DNA of 64,000 bases from Viscum album (Eukaryota; Streptophyta; Magnoliopsida; Santalales; Viscaceae), in contig OY728130.1 of the NCBI GenBank assembly GCA_963277665.1, positions 1,365,414,393 to 1,365,478,392 of the forward strand, in the 5' to 3' direction. The notes beneath the pieces are model-generated. The model was not told where the DNA came from. It was given only the letters and a program-made list of their open reading frames with translations, and made no database searches. Position numbers and translations under genes: made by a program. Position 1 is the first letter of the stretch; each line of letters opens with the position of its first letter. This document shows positions 47,961 to 61,450 of this stretch, piece after piece.

Positions 47961-48199
47961 TGATTGTTATATAAAAATTGATGTAGAAAAATTTCCCAGC
48001 TCTGTGGAATTTTTTTAACTAGACCCTAAAAAAGAAAATGTAGTACCAAGTACTTCCATCCCTATATCCATTAAAACTCATAGAGACCATCCTTTAGATG
48101 TTATTATATGAGATCTATATAAAGGTTCTAAAACTAGATATTATCTTAGAAATTAGGTTAAACATAAATAATTATCATCATAGATTGAACCTAAAAAAA

Positions 48200-48860
48200 T
48201 AACTAAAGATATAAATGATAAATTTTGAGTAATGGATATGCAAGAAGATTTGAATAAGTTTGAAAGGAACAAAGCCCAAGAACTAGTGGAAAGACATAAA
48301 AACATATTGACCATTGAAACTAAATGTATTTTTACGAACATGGTTGATGAATCTAGTATAATAATAAAAAATAAATCTGGATTGGTTGCATAAGGATACA
48401 ATTAAGAAGAATGTATTGACTATGAAGAAACCTTTTCACTAATAACAAGACTTGATGTTATTAGAATGTTTCTTACCTATGAAACACATTTTAATTTCAA
48501 ACTATATCAAATGGATGTCAAGAGAAATTTTCTTAAAGGATATATTATTGATAGTGTTTTTTTATAGACCACTCAGATTTTAAAAACCCTATTTTTCATT
48601 TTCCAAATCATTTTTTCAAATTAACTAAAACTCTTTATGGTTTAAAATAAGCTATTAGAGTATTATATGATAGGATCATCTATTTTTTGATTTCTAAATG
48701 TTTTTAAAAATGTGTTTTTGATCCTAATTTATTTATAAAAAAGATTTAAAAATATTTCTTGGTAGTTCAAATGTATTTTTATGATATTATTTTTGGTTCA
48801 TACAAAAACCCCTTGTGTATAGAATTTTAAAAAATGATGAAAAATGAAATTTAAATGAAG
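48200..48860 (+). pseudogene. Reverse transcriptase fragment of copia element B
   Basis: RELVERHK-like start near 48280, EETFSLI (48428), QMDVKRNF (48509), KLTKTLYGLK (48617). The catalytic box reads QMYFYDIIFG (about 48767), where the first Asp of the YVDD-type motif is Tyr. The homology ends at about 48860 before RNase H. Confidence 0.8.
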
Positions 48861-48867
48861 TGGTTAA

Positions 48868-49800
48868 TGGCGTGTGAAACATCACATGAATGGGTACCCC
48901 CAAACATGATCATATGAGTTGAGCATGAAATAACAATACATAAATAAATAAAATAAGAATAGAGGATGATGAAAACAACATAAAAACCTTTAATTAAAAA
49001 TATCATTTAAATATTATAAACATGAAGCTTCAGATTTTCATCATGTTCCCCCCAGGTGATCACAAGGCGTTTATAACTCCATGAGAGTAGATTAAACAAT
49101 GTTGATGAATTAGAACCTAAAATAGCCTCTAGAACTTCTATTATTGAGTATAATACTCCTTTGGGACTCTAAAATGGCAGCACCTTTTCTCCTAGTCAAA
49201 ATTTAAACTATGGTTCCCAAGGTGTTCTTTTATAGTTAAAATTGGAGGTGGTTTTGGGAGCCTTGATTTCTAGAAACCACTTGGACCATGGTTTTGGGCT
49301 ACTATAAAATTTTATCTGGCTTTTAATAAAACTAAAAACTTGTTTTAATACCTCCTGTATATCTTCATGTCGAATTTGGTGGCCATATAATGCATATAAT
49401 AATAGGTATTTCCAAAATAAAAAGGAAAACTTTTGAATCCATGTAGATTCATTTTATTGGAAATATTGGTTCATTTGGTCCTTTTAATGGATGAATTAGG
49501 ATTGGGTTCCCTCATGAAAGTTGTAGAAAAATGAGTTATGGATATTCTAAAATAAATCCATCCAATTTGGATGCAAAAATTTTGTGTAACATGAAAAACA
49601 ATGTACATATATTCATGGGATTCCATGCAGTTTGTCCCATTTTCCTTCTACATCATTATGGGTTCTCCGAATCACCAACACCTTCAATGAAATCATCAAA
49701 GAAAGTGAAATTTATCTTTTTAATAGTGAAAATAACAAAATTATTTAATCAATCATGATGTGAAATTTGTTATTATAATTTTAATTTTTAATACAAAACC
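48868..49800 (-). mobile_element. LTR-like fragment, minus orientation
   Basis: Starts abruptly after the copia RT fragment. A TATA-like CTATAAAAG on the minus strand lies near 49230. The neighbouring sequence resembles promoter and leader segments of Athila/Tat-type LTRs such as 1828-3295. No coding frame; the open stretch at 49531-49758 has no family match. Ends are not defined. Confidence 0.4.
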
Positions 49801-49844
49801 AGTTTAAAATAGAGGTGTAAGGGTGGAAACGAACAGTGAATCGC

Positions 49845-50090
49845 GATGCGATCAAGTGGTACAACTGGAACATGACCTCTCTTATGAGGAGAAACTAGTG
49901 GAGATCTTAGACCATAGAGAAAATTTTCTATGAAAAAGACTACCCGCCTTGTAAAACTATTATGGAGGAACCATAAATATTAAGAAGCAATGTGGGAACC
50001 GGAGGAGATAATGAGACAGAAGTACCCTCACCTTTTCTCAATTGATAAAATGATTTTGAAAATTATGGGATGAAATTTTAAAAGGTGTGA
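49845..50090 (+). pseudogene. Chromodomain tail of a Tekay-like integrase
   Basis: Two pieces in different frames: VVQLEHDLSYEEKLVEILDH (49857-49916), then TTRLVKLLWRNHKY and EAMWEPEEIMRQKYPHLF (49937-50032) with one stop between. The same domain ends the integrase at 13716. It lies immediately before an LTR, so this is the 3' end of an element whose left part is lost. Confidence 0.85.
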
Positions 50091-50094
50091 AGAA

Positions 50095-52952
50095 TGTAAT
50101 GACACATAATTTATTTAAATGATATTTTTTCTTGAATAAATGTTTTTTTACATATTATATAATATCATACACATAAAAAATAAAGAGAAACCAACAAAAT
50201 TTTATCTCTTTAACAATGATCATTATATAGTCATCTATGAAACCAATTAAAATGTCAAACAATAAAACTCTTCAAAAAATATAAAATAGAACAGCTAAAA
50301 TGGGACAGTATGGATTACCATAATTTACTAGAATCATATCCCCCACTAAAAATTCTATAAAAATGAAACAAAATATTAGTAAACCAATAAACATATTAAG
50401 AAATGAAAATATAAACCTAAGATAAATTGTAGTGATTTTTTAGTGAAATAATGATGTGGAATTTATAGGGTATAAATGGAAATGTGACCATTGGTATTTG
50501 ACCATTATATGACCATTGGTAAAATATGACCGTTGGTCAATATGGCTATTGGAAAATATACCATTGATTTATAATTTTAGAATTATAATTACTATTTATA
50601 AGTAGTAATGACAAATGATAATTGGTATATAAAGGAGAATCAATGGCCTCAACCAGTAGAGTCATGCAGTTTAAAGCCCATTTGTCTGAACATGGGAGGG
50701 AGGTAGCATCACTAGGGTTCACCCTTGACTAAGCCCAAGATGAGCATCAAAAAGTGAAGTTTGAATGAAATCGAATAAGGGATAATTTTAAGTTAGTGGT
50801 GATTACCACTCGGTCAATGTTAGAAGAGCCACCCCATGAAATTACCATCATCATAAACCTTACCAATAGGGATTATGCAGGTGTAATAAGGGGTTACGTG
50901 TCCATAACTCAGTTAATTATAGTGTAAATTCATTTTTATAAATAAATTTTTTATTCCATCAATTCCTCTTAAGAACAGTTTTTCTTAATAAAATATATGT
51001 TTAATTGAGATGAACTTGATAAATTGATTTTTGGATGAAAATGAAACATAATTATATTTTTTTAGAAAATATATAAAATTTTAAAACAAACTCAAGTATT
51101 CTGAATAAATTTTGTTTTAATAAAACATTCTTTTAAAACACTCTCACCTAAATATAAATGATGAAATGATTTTATAATGATCTAGGAATTTTTTTATAAG
51201 GGTCAGAAATTTGACTATTCCTTAAAAACTACTATTTTTAATTAAATAAGAATTTTTACATTTAAAACTTAAAATTTTAATATTTAGAGAATTATTATGA
51301 AAAAATAAACATTATATTTGAAATCATCATGTCAAAATTTGTTAGGGTGAATTTATGAGAATTTTCTAAAATGCTTTATTTTTTCAAGAATAATAAAAAA
51401 TACAGTTTTAGGGTTTCAGTATATTTTATGAAATCATATTTTTTTCATAATAATATACTTATTAATTAAACAAAATCCATGAACTAAAATATTCTATTTT
51501 ATTAATATTTTGTATTTTAATATATTTTAGTCAATTTCCAAAACTATAAGTGATTTTCCAAAGTCTAAAAAGGAAATTTTGATTTTTAAAAACATTAATT
51601 TGTGGAATATTTACTCTTCCATGCCCAAATAAGTATTAATAAATGGTTTTTGGTTCTTTTGGATTAAAATAACTTAAAATATGACCCAAATTTTCACAAC
51701 CATGGTTAATCCAATGGTTTTTCATTTTCCACAACCTAGTTTTCCAAGACCTGTAATTGTAAATTATTAAAAAATTCCCGCACTTTTGCTTTAAATACCC
51801 ACCCATTTATCCATTTCCTTTAACTTATAGTCCATAATCTATGAATTTATATTTATTTTTTCTCCAAAGGATACCCCCCTAAGGTTCCATCCTCAGGTTT
51901 TAGGAACAACACTTCAAGGTAAGGGAAATCTTCACTTCTCTTTTCCATTCAAGTCCCCTTTTCACGCGGTATGTCTACTAATTTCTAAAATTAGTTATTT
52001 TGTACGCTTTTTTGTTATCCCATTATTGTAAAAATATTCTTATATGAATGGTATAACCTTGTATGCACACATTTTACCATTTTCTAAAACCATGTTTTAT
52101 ACCTGTCATGCTACCAAATTTAATTCTCAAATTTCCGGCTTTTACATGAGAAATTATCTTTTCCTTTTTTATTTGAATACCCAAACCCATTTCATTTTAA
52201 TGGGTATTCAACCAAATTTAAAAATGAATTTTTATTCTTGTATTTACAAATATTAAACCCAAATTTCCTTTCACAAGTTAAAATGATGTAACAATCATGT
52301 CTTTAAGCTCTTTTGTATGCCTGAATTTTGATAAGAAACCGAGTATTAATTTTTCTACAGATTATTAATGAAATTATTTATTATGATTTGTGTAGTTCAC
52401 ATGAAATTAATAAATTTTAAGGGTGTATCCTGATAGTTCTCTAATTCGTTGGGTAAAGAATTTAATATATTGAGATGACATGTTTTATGATACCCCGATG
52501 AATAATCTTGGTAATTTTCATTTATGACACCTTGGTGATAAAACTTGGTGATGTGATTATAAATGTATCATATAAATGTTGTATCCAAATTTCCATGTTA
52601 TGGTTCATGTTAATTTTATTATTATATTCTTCATTATCTCTTTTTTAATCTATATTGTTATGACTCATGTTCTTATTGATATTCCTTATGATCACATGCT
52701 AAATGTTTCCCTTTCTTACTCTCTTATTGGGCCACATGCTCGTTCCTTTCATTTGATGTATATTCCTTGGTTATGGTATGTAGTAAATTTAAATTAGGGT
52801 GAAACCATGAATGTGTATTCAAGTGTAATTAGAATAATTTTTTATGTTTTCATGTATTATTTACCTTATTTCCAAAAAACTAAAATTTAAAAGATCATCT
52901 TTTTTTGTACCATGTAATGAAAAGTTATGTAATAAAAAAGGTGGGATGCCAT
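50095..52952 (+). mobile_element. 3' LTR (2.9 kb) of a Tekay-like chromovirus
   Basis: Starts TGTAATGACACA after the chromodomain tail and ends GATGCCA at 52952. It is homologous, in opposite orientation, to the LTRs at 6562-8933, 11176-13667 and 27005-29489. TATA-like TTTAAATA lies at 51790-51797, donor-like TCAAG/GTAAGGG at 51918/51919, and an acceptor-like site at 52769/52770 in which AG has become TG. No coding sequence. Confidence 0.83.
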
Positions 52953-53039
52953 ATTGATTATATATTATATCTATGGGAATTAAACCTCCAATGGTGGAGG
53001 TGGTTTTAATATCTTAAGTATTTTTAATTTGATCTTATA

Positions 53040-54703
53040 TACATGCTAGGGAAAGGTAAGGTTGTTACTGATGATTTGAACTGAAAGACTCAAGCTGAAT
53101 TGGTTCATGAATTTTGTAGTGAATATAAGTTGATAGATTTGTTTGTTGAAATGCATCTTGATATGTAGGAATACCAAGGGAAAACTTTTCTCATGAATAT
53201 ATTAGTGGTTATATTACTTCTAAATTGAATAAAGAGGAGAAAACTTTCCGATATCGAATTTTTGATCATGAAGGATAATATTTATGGTCAGGAGCCACTG
53301 CTTGGTTGGTTTCTTAATAAGGACGAGATTATGTATTTCCACTGGCATGTATGGGTTTATATTAGTTTTTTAGAGGAAATAATGTGAGAATGTCATGATT
53401 CTAAGTGGAAAGTGAATACCAATCTCACAAATATGTATCATGATTTACACCACCGGTACTAGTAATTATGTATGAAAAAGGAAATAACAAGATTTTTCTC
53501 TCGGTGTTCCACCTATCAATAAGTGAAAGTAAAAAAACCATCATCCTTATAGATTTTTGAAGACATTACCTATCCTGGAATGTAAATATAATGATTTTAC
53601 TATGAACTTCATGATGGGATTACCGAAGTCACCCTGTGGTAGTGACACTGTATGGGTAATTTTGGATGGTCTAACAAACGTTTCCTATTTATTTCCTATC
53701 TAGGAGACCTTCTCAGTGGATGAGTAAGGTAGATTATATTTTTGAGATATTTTATAGATTTATATAATTCCATGTACCATTTTATTATATAGGGATGCTC
53801 TATTTACTTCATTTATTTATAGGTTTCACAGAATGAAATTGGTTTATTATTACTCTTGAGTACAACTTATCACCCCCAGAATGATGGCCAGTACTAGAAA
53901 ACTATACAGATACTGGAGGATATGATCCATGAACGTGTACAAGACTTTAGAGGCTCATGGGAGAAATAATTATCTATTTTTAATTTTACTTCTAATAATA
54001 CTTTTCAAGTTACAATTAAGATGTATCATTATGAGGATCTCTTCGGTAGGTCATTTCATCCACCTCTGTGCTAGTTAGAGGTAGGGGACGTAGCACTTCT
54101 AGGACCCAGTCTTATTTAGTTGAAATAAGATCAAGTGCAACTTATCAAGTAGAATATAGAATTAACTCAATCTAGGAATAAGTCATAGGACTATTGATGT
54201 TGTTTACCTCTATAGTTTGTGGTGGGGGGATTGGTTCTTTTTACCTATTTCATCAAGATTGGGTCATCAACGGATTCATATTCAAGGAAAGATGGCACCA
54301 TGATTCATTAGACAATTCAAGATCATTGAGAGGGTCAAGCTATCATCTTATCATCTATATCTTCCTTATAAGTATAGGGATATGAATGATGACTTCCATA
54401 TATTTTGTATCTACAACTATTACCCCAACCCTTATCATTTCATTGATCCTAAGGAAGTTGAATTAGAAGCTGATGCTTCTTTTTAGGAGTACCCAATTTG
54501 TATAAATGATCATAGAATGAAGACTCTATGAGGAAGAAATGTTCCTCTAGTTTGGGTGTTATAAAAGTGTAAATATATTCAAGAATAAACTTGGGAATGT
54601 AAGTTTGATAGACATACTCAGTGACCTAATTTATTCTTAGATGCATCTCAGTAACCCTCAGAAGTATAACTTGAGGATGAGTTGTCTGAAGGAGGGGAGG
54701 TTA
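53040..54703 (+). pseudogene. RNase H end, integrase and chromodomain of a second Tekay-like element
   Basis: Begins in the last block of RNase H (KVVTDDLN, 53057). A spacer follows, then the integrase zinc region (MYHDLHHRY, KKEITRFFSRCSTY, about 53430-53520). The core has FMMGLPKSPCGSDTVWVILD (about 53610-53660) and ILEDMIHERVQDFRGSWEK (about 53908). The chromodomain-like end reads FIDPKEVELEADASF (54442), NVPLVWVL, and LEDELSEGGE (54673) just before the LTR. Many stops and shifts. RT, protease, gag and 5' LTR are absent. Confidence 0.84.
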
Positions 54704-57210
54704 TGAGATCCCGATTCTTCAACGAGGTGCAAATAATTTTAATTTGGTCAAATTTTTTTGTTAATAATTCCTTAATTTTACCTTAATAAAAGTTTCTAAG
54801 GCAGTAGTGGAGGTTTCATGATAATTCACGAATGTACATGGCCCAGAGTTCCAATTTTTGGAGAGTTGGGACAGTGCACATAGTTTGCACTAACAATGCA
54901 CCTTAACCATTCAACCTAAAAGGGAAGATGCATGGTTTGTTAAGCTGTGTGATATGGTCTAAAAATCAATTTAGGTCCCTTAATTTTATTTTATATCTAG
55001 CACACCATTAGCACAAAGTTTGGACAATCATGTGGCCAAACCGTGTTCCACTGTTAAAAAGTGGGGAACATTACCGTTTTCCACCTTTTCCCTTAAATCT
55101 AATTTCACTCTTCCTCCTTAATTTTTCATAGGAAAAACCCTCTATAGGTTCCTTCTTTATATCCTCAAGGCTTGAGTGTATCTCCCTCTTCTATCCTTTA
55201 ATCACTTTGTTTATAGTCATGTTAGAACACCCCTTATAAGTCTACCACTACTTTATATCCCGACCTCATTATTTTATTTCATCTAAATCTGTCTCACCAT
55301 ATTCCACAAAAATATCCTATTTTTAGGGATTTTGTACAGTTTTACAATATCTCTCATTCTAGACCAAATTTTAGGCCTTTCTCAGATGATGATTCTTCTA
55401 TGGTCCCAAAGTAGTTGTTCTATATTCTTTTCCCTAAAAGACACATTGTTTTATAAAATGTGATGTTGTTCCACATGCCAGACTTTTCGAGCATTGTATC
55501 TAAAATTCATATTCCTTTAATTAATCACCTTATTCCCAACATAGATGTACTATGGAACTTTTTATCACCATTTATGGTTGAAAAACTCAACCCAATCCAC
55601 CACTTAGGGTTTATTTGGTGTAACTCCCTTACTGAACTTACTTTTAATGTAGCCATAACACCCCTTAGGGTGTGTTTATCTTGAAATTTAGGAAAACCTC
55701 AATGTTTATTTTACGGAACAAAACCACCCCATTAGGGTGTGTTTTAGTGAAAAATTAAAGGGGATATTCTTAGGATGACCTTGGGCATGACTTAGGCAAC
55801 TTGAACATGGTTATGTTAACTAGGTTGTCTTGGATAAATCCTAGAACCTGAACACTATAGTGACTTAATTTTGATAGGGCCTTGACATGTCTACTTGACT
55901 TGTTACTAATGAATTATTACCTTGGATTCCAATATTATGAGTTATGGATATTATCACACTATAAAAGTTGTGTTATGACTCGATCAAGCCTTAGATTCCC
56001 TCTTGGGAATGCCTTAAGGGGACTTATAGAATGCCACCTGATTAACTAATGTCAATGCCAAGTGGTACACCTATATTGGATTCAATAAATGTCTTAATCT
56101 CATGAATTCCACAACATGATGTTGGGGATTAATTTATAACACTATAAAAATTATAATTCTTGGGATGATCTCCCAGGTTTGTCTTTATTTCCTCATATAA
56201 GGAATGTCATGGGTAATCCCCTTGTATTCCAATTGAGAACTACCCCGAAATGCAAGGATTGTTTTCCTTGGTTCGGTTAGAAACCTTTAAGAGTATAATG
56301 AAAAGGGTTAATCCCATGGATTCCACTTAGTACATAATATCTAAACATCATGGATTAATCACCATGGTTTTGATCATAAACTAAAAGTAATGAATTCCCA
56401 TTGTGTTCCTTGGATTCGAAATAGGTGAATTATGCATGAATTCTCAGAACATATTTTTGGGTTATATATAGTTATTTATTCTTGGATTCTTTCTCCATAT
56501 GACTCAAATCCATTTTTTTATAAAAGGACACATGTGTAGAGGTATCTAACTTAGGTTAAAGCAAGAAGATTCAGCTAGGTATCCCATAAGGATCCTGAGC
56601 TCAATAAGATTCCAATTACCCTATTACTTTAAATTACTATACTTGTATTCTATTAAATTTTATATTAAAAAACTAAATTTTCATCTTACAACATTGTCAA
56701 TGGCCTACTAAGTTATACTCACACCCTTTTTGGGTCATCACTTGGTACCCATACTGATTTCTTGAATGTAGTAATGTACAAAGGGAAGCACCCTACTTTG
56801 GATGCTTGATTTCTATCTTTAGTTGGAGCATATGAGCTTAGGACCAAGCTGGGAATCTAGATTCTCATGAATCTTAGATTTTTTTGGTATTTTTTTTTAT
56901 TTTTCTTAATAAGATATACTTGTATGAATTCTTCCATGACATGCCTATTTTTATATTTTTCACCACCATGAAAAAATCTATATATAATGATATTTATTAC
57001 TTTATATCTATTATATTTATTATCTGGTTGGATGATGTTTTTTATATTTCCATTGAGTTTCACTCTATTAAAGACTCTATAGTATTCATACCATACCACC
57101 ATACACCCTCACTGTTAGTCAGCAATCTCCAATGTATGGGGAGGTGTTCTTGAGGCCTTATGGCCCTCAGGACCAGTTAATTGTCAGTAAATTGGGTCAG
57201 GGATGTCACA
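54704..57210 (+). mobile_element. 3' LTR (2.5 kb) of the second Tekay-like element
   Basis: Starts TGAGATCCCG after a purine tract (GGAGGGGAGGT) and ends GGGATGTCACA; the ends are inverted copies of a TGTGACATCCC type terminus used by Del/Tekay LTRs. It does not share the donor and acceptor-like sites of the other family. The flanking five bases to the right are GATAC. Confidence 0.8.
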
Positions 57211-57279
57211 GATACATCCTTAGTTTTTTATATCGAAGTAACTGAATTTCAAGGGTAAAATTATTATAAGGGGGTAGAA
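57211..57279 (+). pseudogene. pol tail and polypurine tract of a third chromovirus
   Basis: Short plus-strand remnant (LNFKGKIIIRG, about 57242) like the residues that end Tekay pol, then the polypurine tract ATAAGGGGGTAGAA (57266-57279). The second element's LTR lies directly left of it, so that element probably inserted here. Confidence 0.55.
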
Positions 57280-60200
57280 TATAACACCGTGAGATTTTTT
57301 TATATATTTATCTTTAAATAATTTTAATGTCTTTGATAGATTTCTTTACATGTAATACTGAGTTTAAATAAACCATGATATTTTATTTAAGTATTATTAT
57401 TAAATATGATTATTATCGCCATGAAAGTTGGATTGGAGGGTATGTTTAAGATAAATAAATTAGGAAAATTATGTATAAATTTTTTCCTTAAGGAAAACTT
57501 ATTTATTAATTCCTAGGAAATAAGTATTAAATTTTAAATGTTAAAAAAATATTGTTTTTTTTAAAATAAAATTTTCAAAGTATTATATTTTTTAAAATAT
57601 TATGTGTATTGATCACTAATGAAATAAAATTATGATTAAATATATTATTATTTAATGTAAAAAAACTAATAATAATTCATAAATTGATTATAAATTGGTT
57701 ATAAATAAAGATAAAATCATTTAAAGGAAAACATCATATTTTTTGTTCAGAAAACTGTTTTTATTGTGCGTAATGTATTTTATATTAATAAAATAAATTA
57801 ACCAGTTTTGATGAATTATTTTAGTAAAAGGTTTAAATTATATATTAAATTAAATATATTAACATTCATATAATGTTTTTTACTAGTAAAGGAATAATAA
57901 TAAATCTAGTTTTATGCTTTAAAATTCATTTTTTAAAATGGGTTTCTTATGTTTTGTACACTTATTTTGAAATTAATTTCTGAAAATTATAGAAACTGAA
58001 TCTGATAAAATGGTTTCCATATTTTTAATTATAATTTAATTTTTTAATGAGATAAATTTCATTTTTGGTCATTTTGAATAGTAATTGAGGTAAAAATTCA
58101 TTACTACGGTAATGGTTAAAATGGTTAACAAGGGGTTAAACTAAAGACATAAGAGTTAAAATTAGATAAAAACTTTTCTAAATCATATTATTTAAGTGTA
58201 TTAATACTAAGACTTATATTTTATTATAATTTGGTTTTTTTGGTTTCAATTTCACTTGAATATGACTTTATTATATTTTAATGTTTTAAGTATTTACAAC
58301 AGTACCACTCCCCTCACTTATAATAGGCCACCTCCTCTCCTCCATTATCCACGCCTATTGATCCATTTATCTCAAAAAAATATATACCAAAATACTCTCC
58401 CAACATCCTTATCAACAAATTTTTGTTTTTTTCTTCCCAAAAGATCCACCCAAGAATCCTTAAGGTTCTTTTTAAAGGAGGATACCCAAAGAAGAGGTAT
58501 ATGTTATTACCGATCTTTTTCATGTTTATTTCTTATTAAAAACCATCAAAATGTTATATGAACATATTAAAATAAATTATTCAATATCATTACTCTACTT
58601 ATATGTTGTTATTTTAATTTTATATTCACTTTCTATATCCTTCCCATCCATTCAAAAATGATAATGTCGCTCGTGCATACATGAAAACTACCATCTCCAT
58701 GAAGTGATGTGATTTGTTATGAATTTAATATTTTCATGGTTGGTCATAAGGATATATTTAATGAATATATATGATATCTATTATATATTTATTATTATAA
58801 AAACATAATTATTATTTTCTCATATTTCATTCCATCCATTGAAAAGTGGGACACCCATGTGTGTGTGTGTGGACTAAAGTCTCCATGAAGTGATTTAGTT
58901 CATTTTTCATCACTGATTCATATGAATGGTTATAAAAGTTTATATATTTAATAAATAATATACTTATTACCTTATTAATATTATATACATGATTAATCCA
59001 AGACCAATGTGCAAGTATTGAAACCTTTGAACCGAAACATGCATGGAAAAAGAACCAGTTTTCACCCGAATAATGATTTTAATGAAAAATTGTTAATAAA
59101 AGGGTAATAGAAGAGTATAAGGGAATGATATATAGTAATAAATATATTAATATGGTTATATAATATATTTATTATAAATATATATTTATTATATAGTAGG
59201 TTTTAATGCATATGAAGTAAGACTAGACCTGAGGTAAGGGTTTCTTGTCTCACTTTTATTTCTGTGATACATATATCATATTCACCACATATTTATTTTT
59301 ATGGTGTATATATTTACCATGAATGTATTTTATTATTATTTTAATTATAATTATTTGTATTTAAAAATTCATATAAGGATCTCTATTTTATGAGTTTTTG
59401 ATTCAGATATTACCAAAACTGTTAGGGTTCTTCGTCTCAATATTGTTTCTTTGAGACATGTTTCATATTATGAAACTATTTTTATATGGAATATATAATG
59501 AAACTTTGATATATTTTATAATGAATATATTTATATTCATGGTATTCTAGGTTTTATTTTTAGTTATTTCTTCCAAATAATTATGATTCAAAAGTTACAA
59601 AAAATGGAATTGTTTATGTTATAATCTCATTTATTTTTAGGATTGTTTATGATAAATTTCAATTGAGGGAAATTATATGATACTTATACTTTAAATCACA
59701 TATATTTTATTATACTTTGGTTATTCCTATAATTTTCAATTTTTAATAGCATTTTCCTCTCTTTGGTACTTAAAATTATTGAGAAAATACTTTTTAGAAA
59801 AGTCATCCTTATTTACTCTTTGGTCGATGAACGTTTTCTTCCATTTATACACTCTTGAAAAAATATTAAGGTGGTTTTTTTATCTATAATTAAATTTTTT
59901 AGAGAGATTATTTTTACTAACTTTTATTTTCTTTACAAATTATTAATATTAATCTTTTCAATTTTTTTGTACAACTCACTTTTGTCTTTTTATAAATGTG
60001 AAAAGAATGTTCTTTTTTAATGTATATAACATGAATGAATTTTAACACTATAATGACCATTATTTGATATTAAGATTAATTTAAAAGTTTCCATAGTTAT
60101 TTTCAAAGGATATATTTTTCTCAATAATATAGGAATTTTTATTTTTTAAATATATAGAATGAAAATGATATTTTTTAAGGAAATGTAAAAATTATCTTTT

Positions 60201-61450
60201 AAAGGTGTTTTTTATCTATGTAAATATCATTTAAGGATTTTTATACTACACTTAGGATATGATATTATGATACCATCCACTTTATACCTCTATATGGCTG
60301 ATGATGATGATGATTTAAGGTTGATTCTATGAAACCCATTGATTTCCCATAGATTAATTAATCAATAATAAAATAAGGAATGATTTTATGATACCGTACA
60401 CTTCCTATATCAGGATGGATATGATTATGTGATGATTAAATTTTTATGAAACCCTTTTATTTTCCTTGTATTGTGATATGATAAAATGATAAGTATTTTT
60501 ATGATATTGTGTCACACTTATATATAGTTTCCATTATGTGATGGGTGATCCCAAGATTATATAGCCCTACAATGCATTGAGTAAAGATTGATATCTCAAG
60601 AGATAATATGGAATTTAGGGGAGAGAACTAATTTTAGCAAGGGAATTTTTATACTAGTATAGTATTGGGGGTGTAACTTGACTAATTAAATTATGGAATA
60701 TAGAGTTAACCCAATACACTATAGGATTTTTTCCACTATGACAGACCTTCACTAAGGAAATGATGGAATGGGGAGTGAACTGAATCCACTGAGGAGTATT
60801 GTTCACTATGATAGTATTGTTAGTGATCCTTGACTAAGTAAATGATTTTATATGATTATGTGTATGAAAAAAATTATGTCTTATGCTAATGATATGTTCT
60901 CATGGATCATTATTTATTTCTGATGATTCCACACTCTTATGACTTGCATATTTTTTTATGATAAAACCTTATGCCATGATTCATGCATAAATATATTTTA
61001 CTAATTGGATATGAATTTTTCATTTTATAATCATGTTATAATACCCTTATAAATATCTTATACTCAGTTATGATAATTGATTGAAATATCCTATGTTTAC
61101 CCTTACTGGGTATTTGAGATCTCCATTCCTTATTTTTTTCTTTCCCTAGGTTATGAAGAAGGGTTTTAAGTAGGGTATATATAAGAAATATACTATGTGT
61201 GAAGAACATTATGGGATATATTGAGGATATCTCATGAAATAAGATTATTATTTATCTAATATCAAAATATACTAAACCTTTACAGTTCTAGGGTGTGTAT
61301 TATTATGAGATGTATTGAATATTCATATGAAATGATGTAATGTTTATATATTTTATGATCGATTCATTACACTAGTAATGATATCAATGGTGATGGATGG
61401 TCACTCACTGCCAAAGTTTTAGTGGATGATTATCTTTGTGTGGTGTGTCT
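57280..61450 (+). mobile_element. LTR (at least 4 kb) of a third chromovirus, right end uncertain
   Basis: Starts TATAACACCGTGAG (a mutated TGTAACACC) after the polypurine tract. It has a promoter-like block CACTTATAATAGGCC at 58315-58329, a donor-like GAG/GTAAGGG at 59233/59234 and a strong acceptor-like TTTTTTTCTTTCCCTAG/G at 61149/61150. Internal duplications include one of about 180 bp (58645 and 58829) and a roughly 115-bp repeat with GATTTTATGATACC (60258, 60380, 60487). I found no primer site, so the end near 61450 is a guess from loss of LTR character. Confidence 0.6.

Larger units (their letters stand above)
44827..48860 (+). mobile_element. SIRE-like Ty1/copia element B, 3' truncated
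   Basis: Primer site (44829-44840), gag, protease, integrase and RT in order, homologous to element A but clearly diverged. The frame stops being recognisable inside RT near 48860, where a different LTR-like sequence begins. RNase H, the extra frame and the 3' LTR are missing. Confidence 0.83.
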
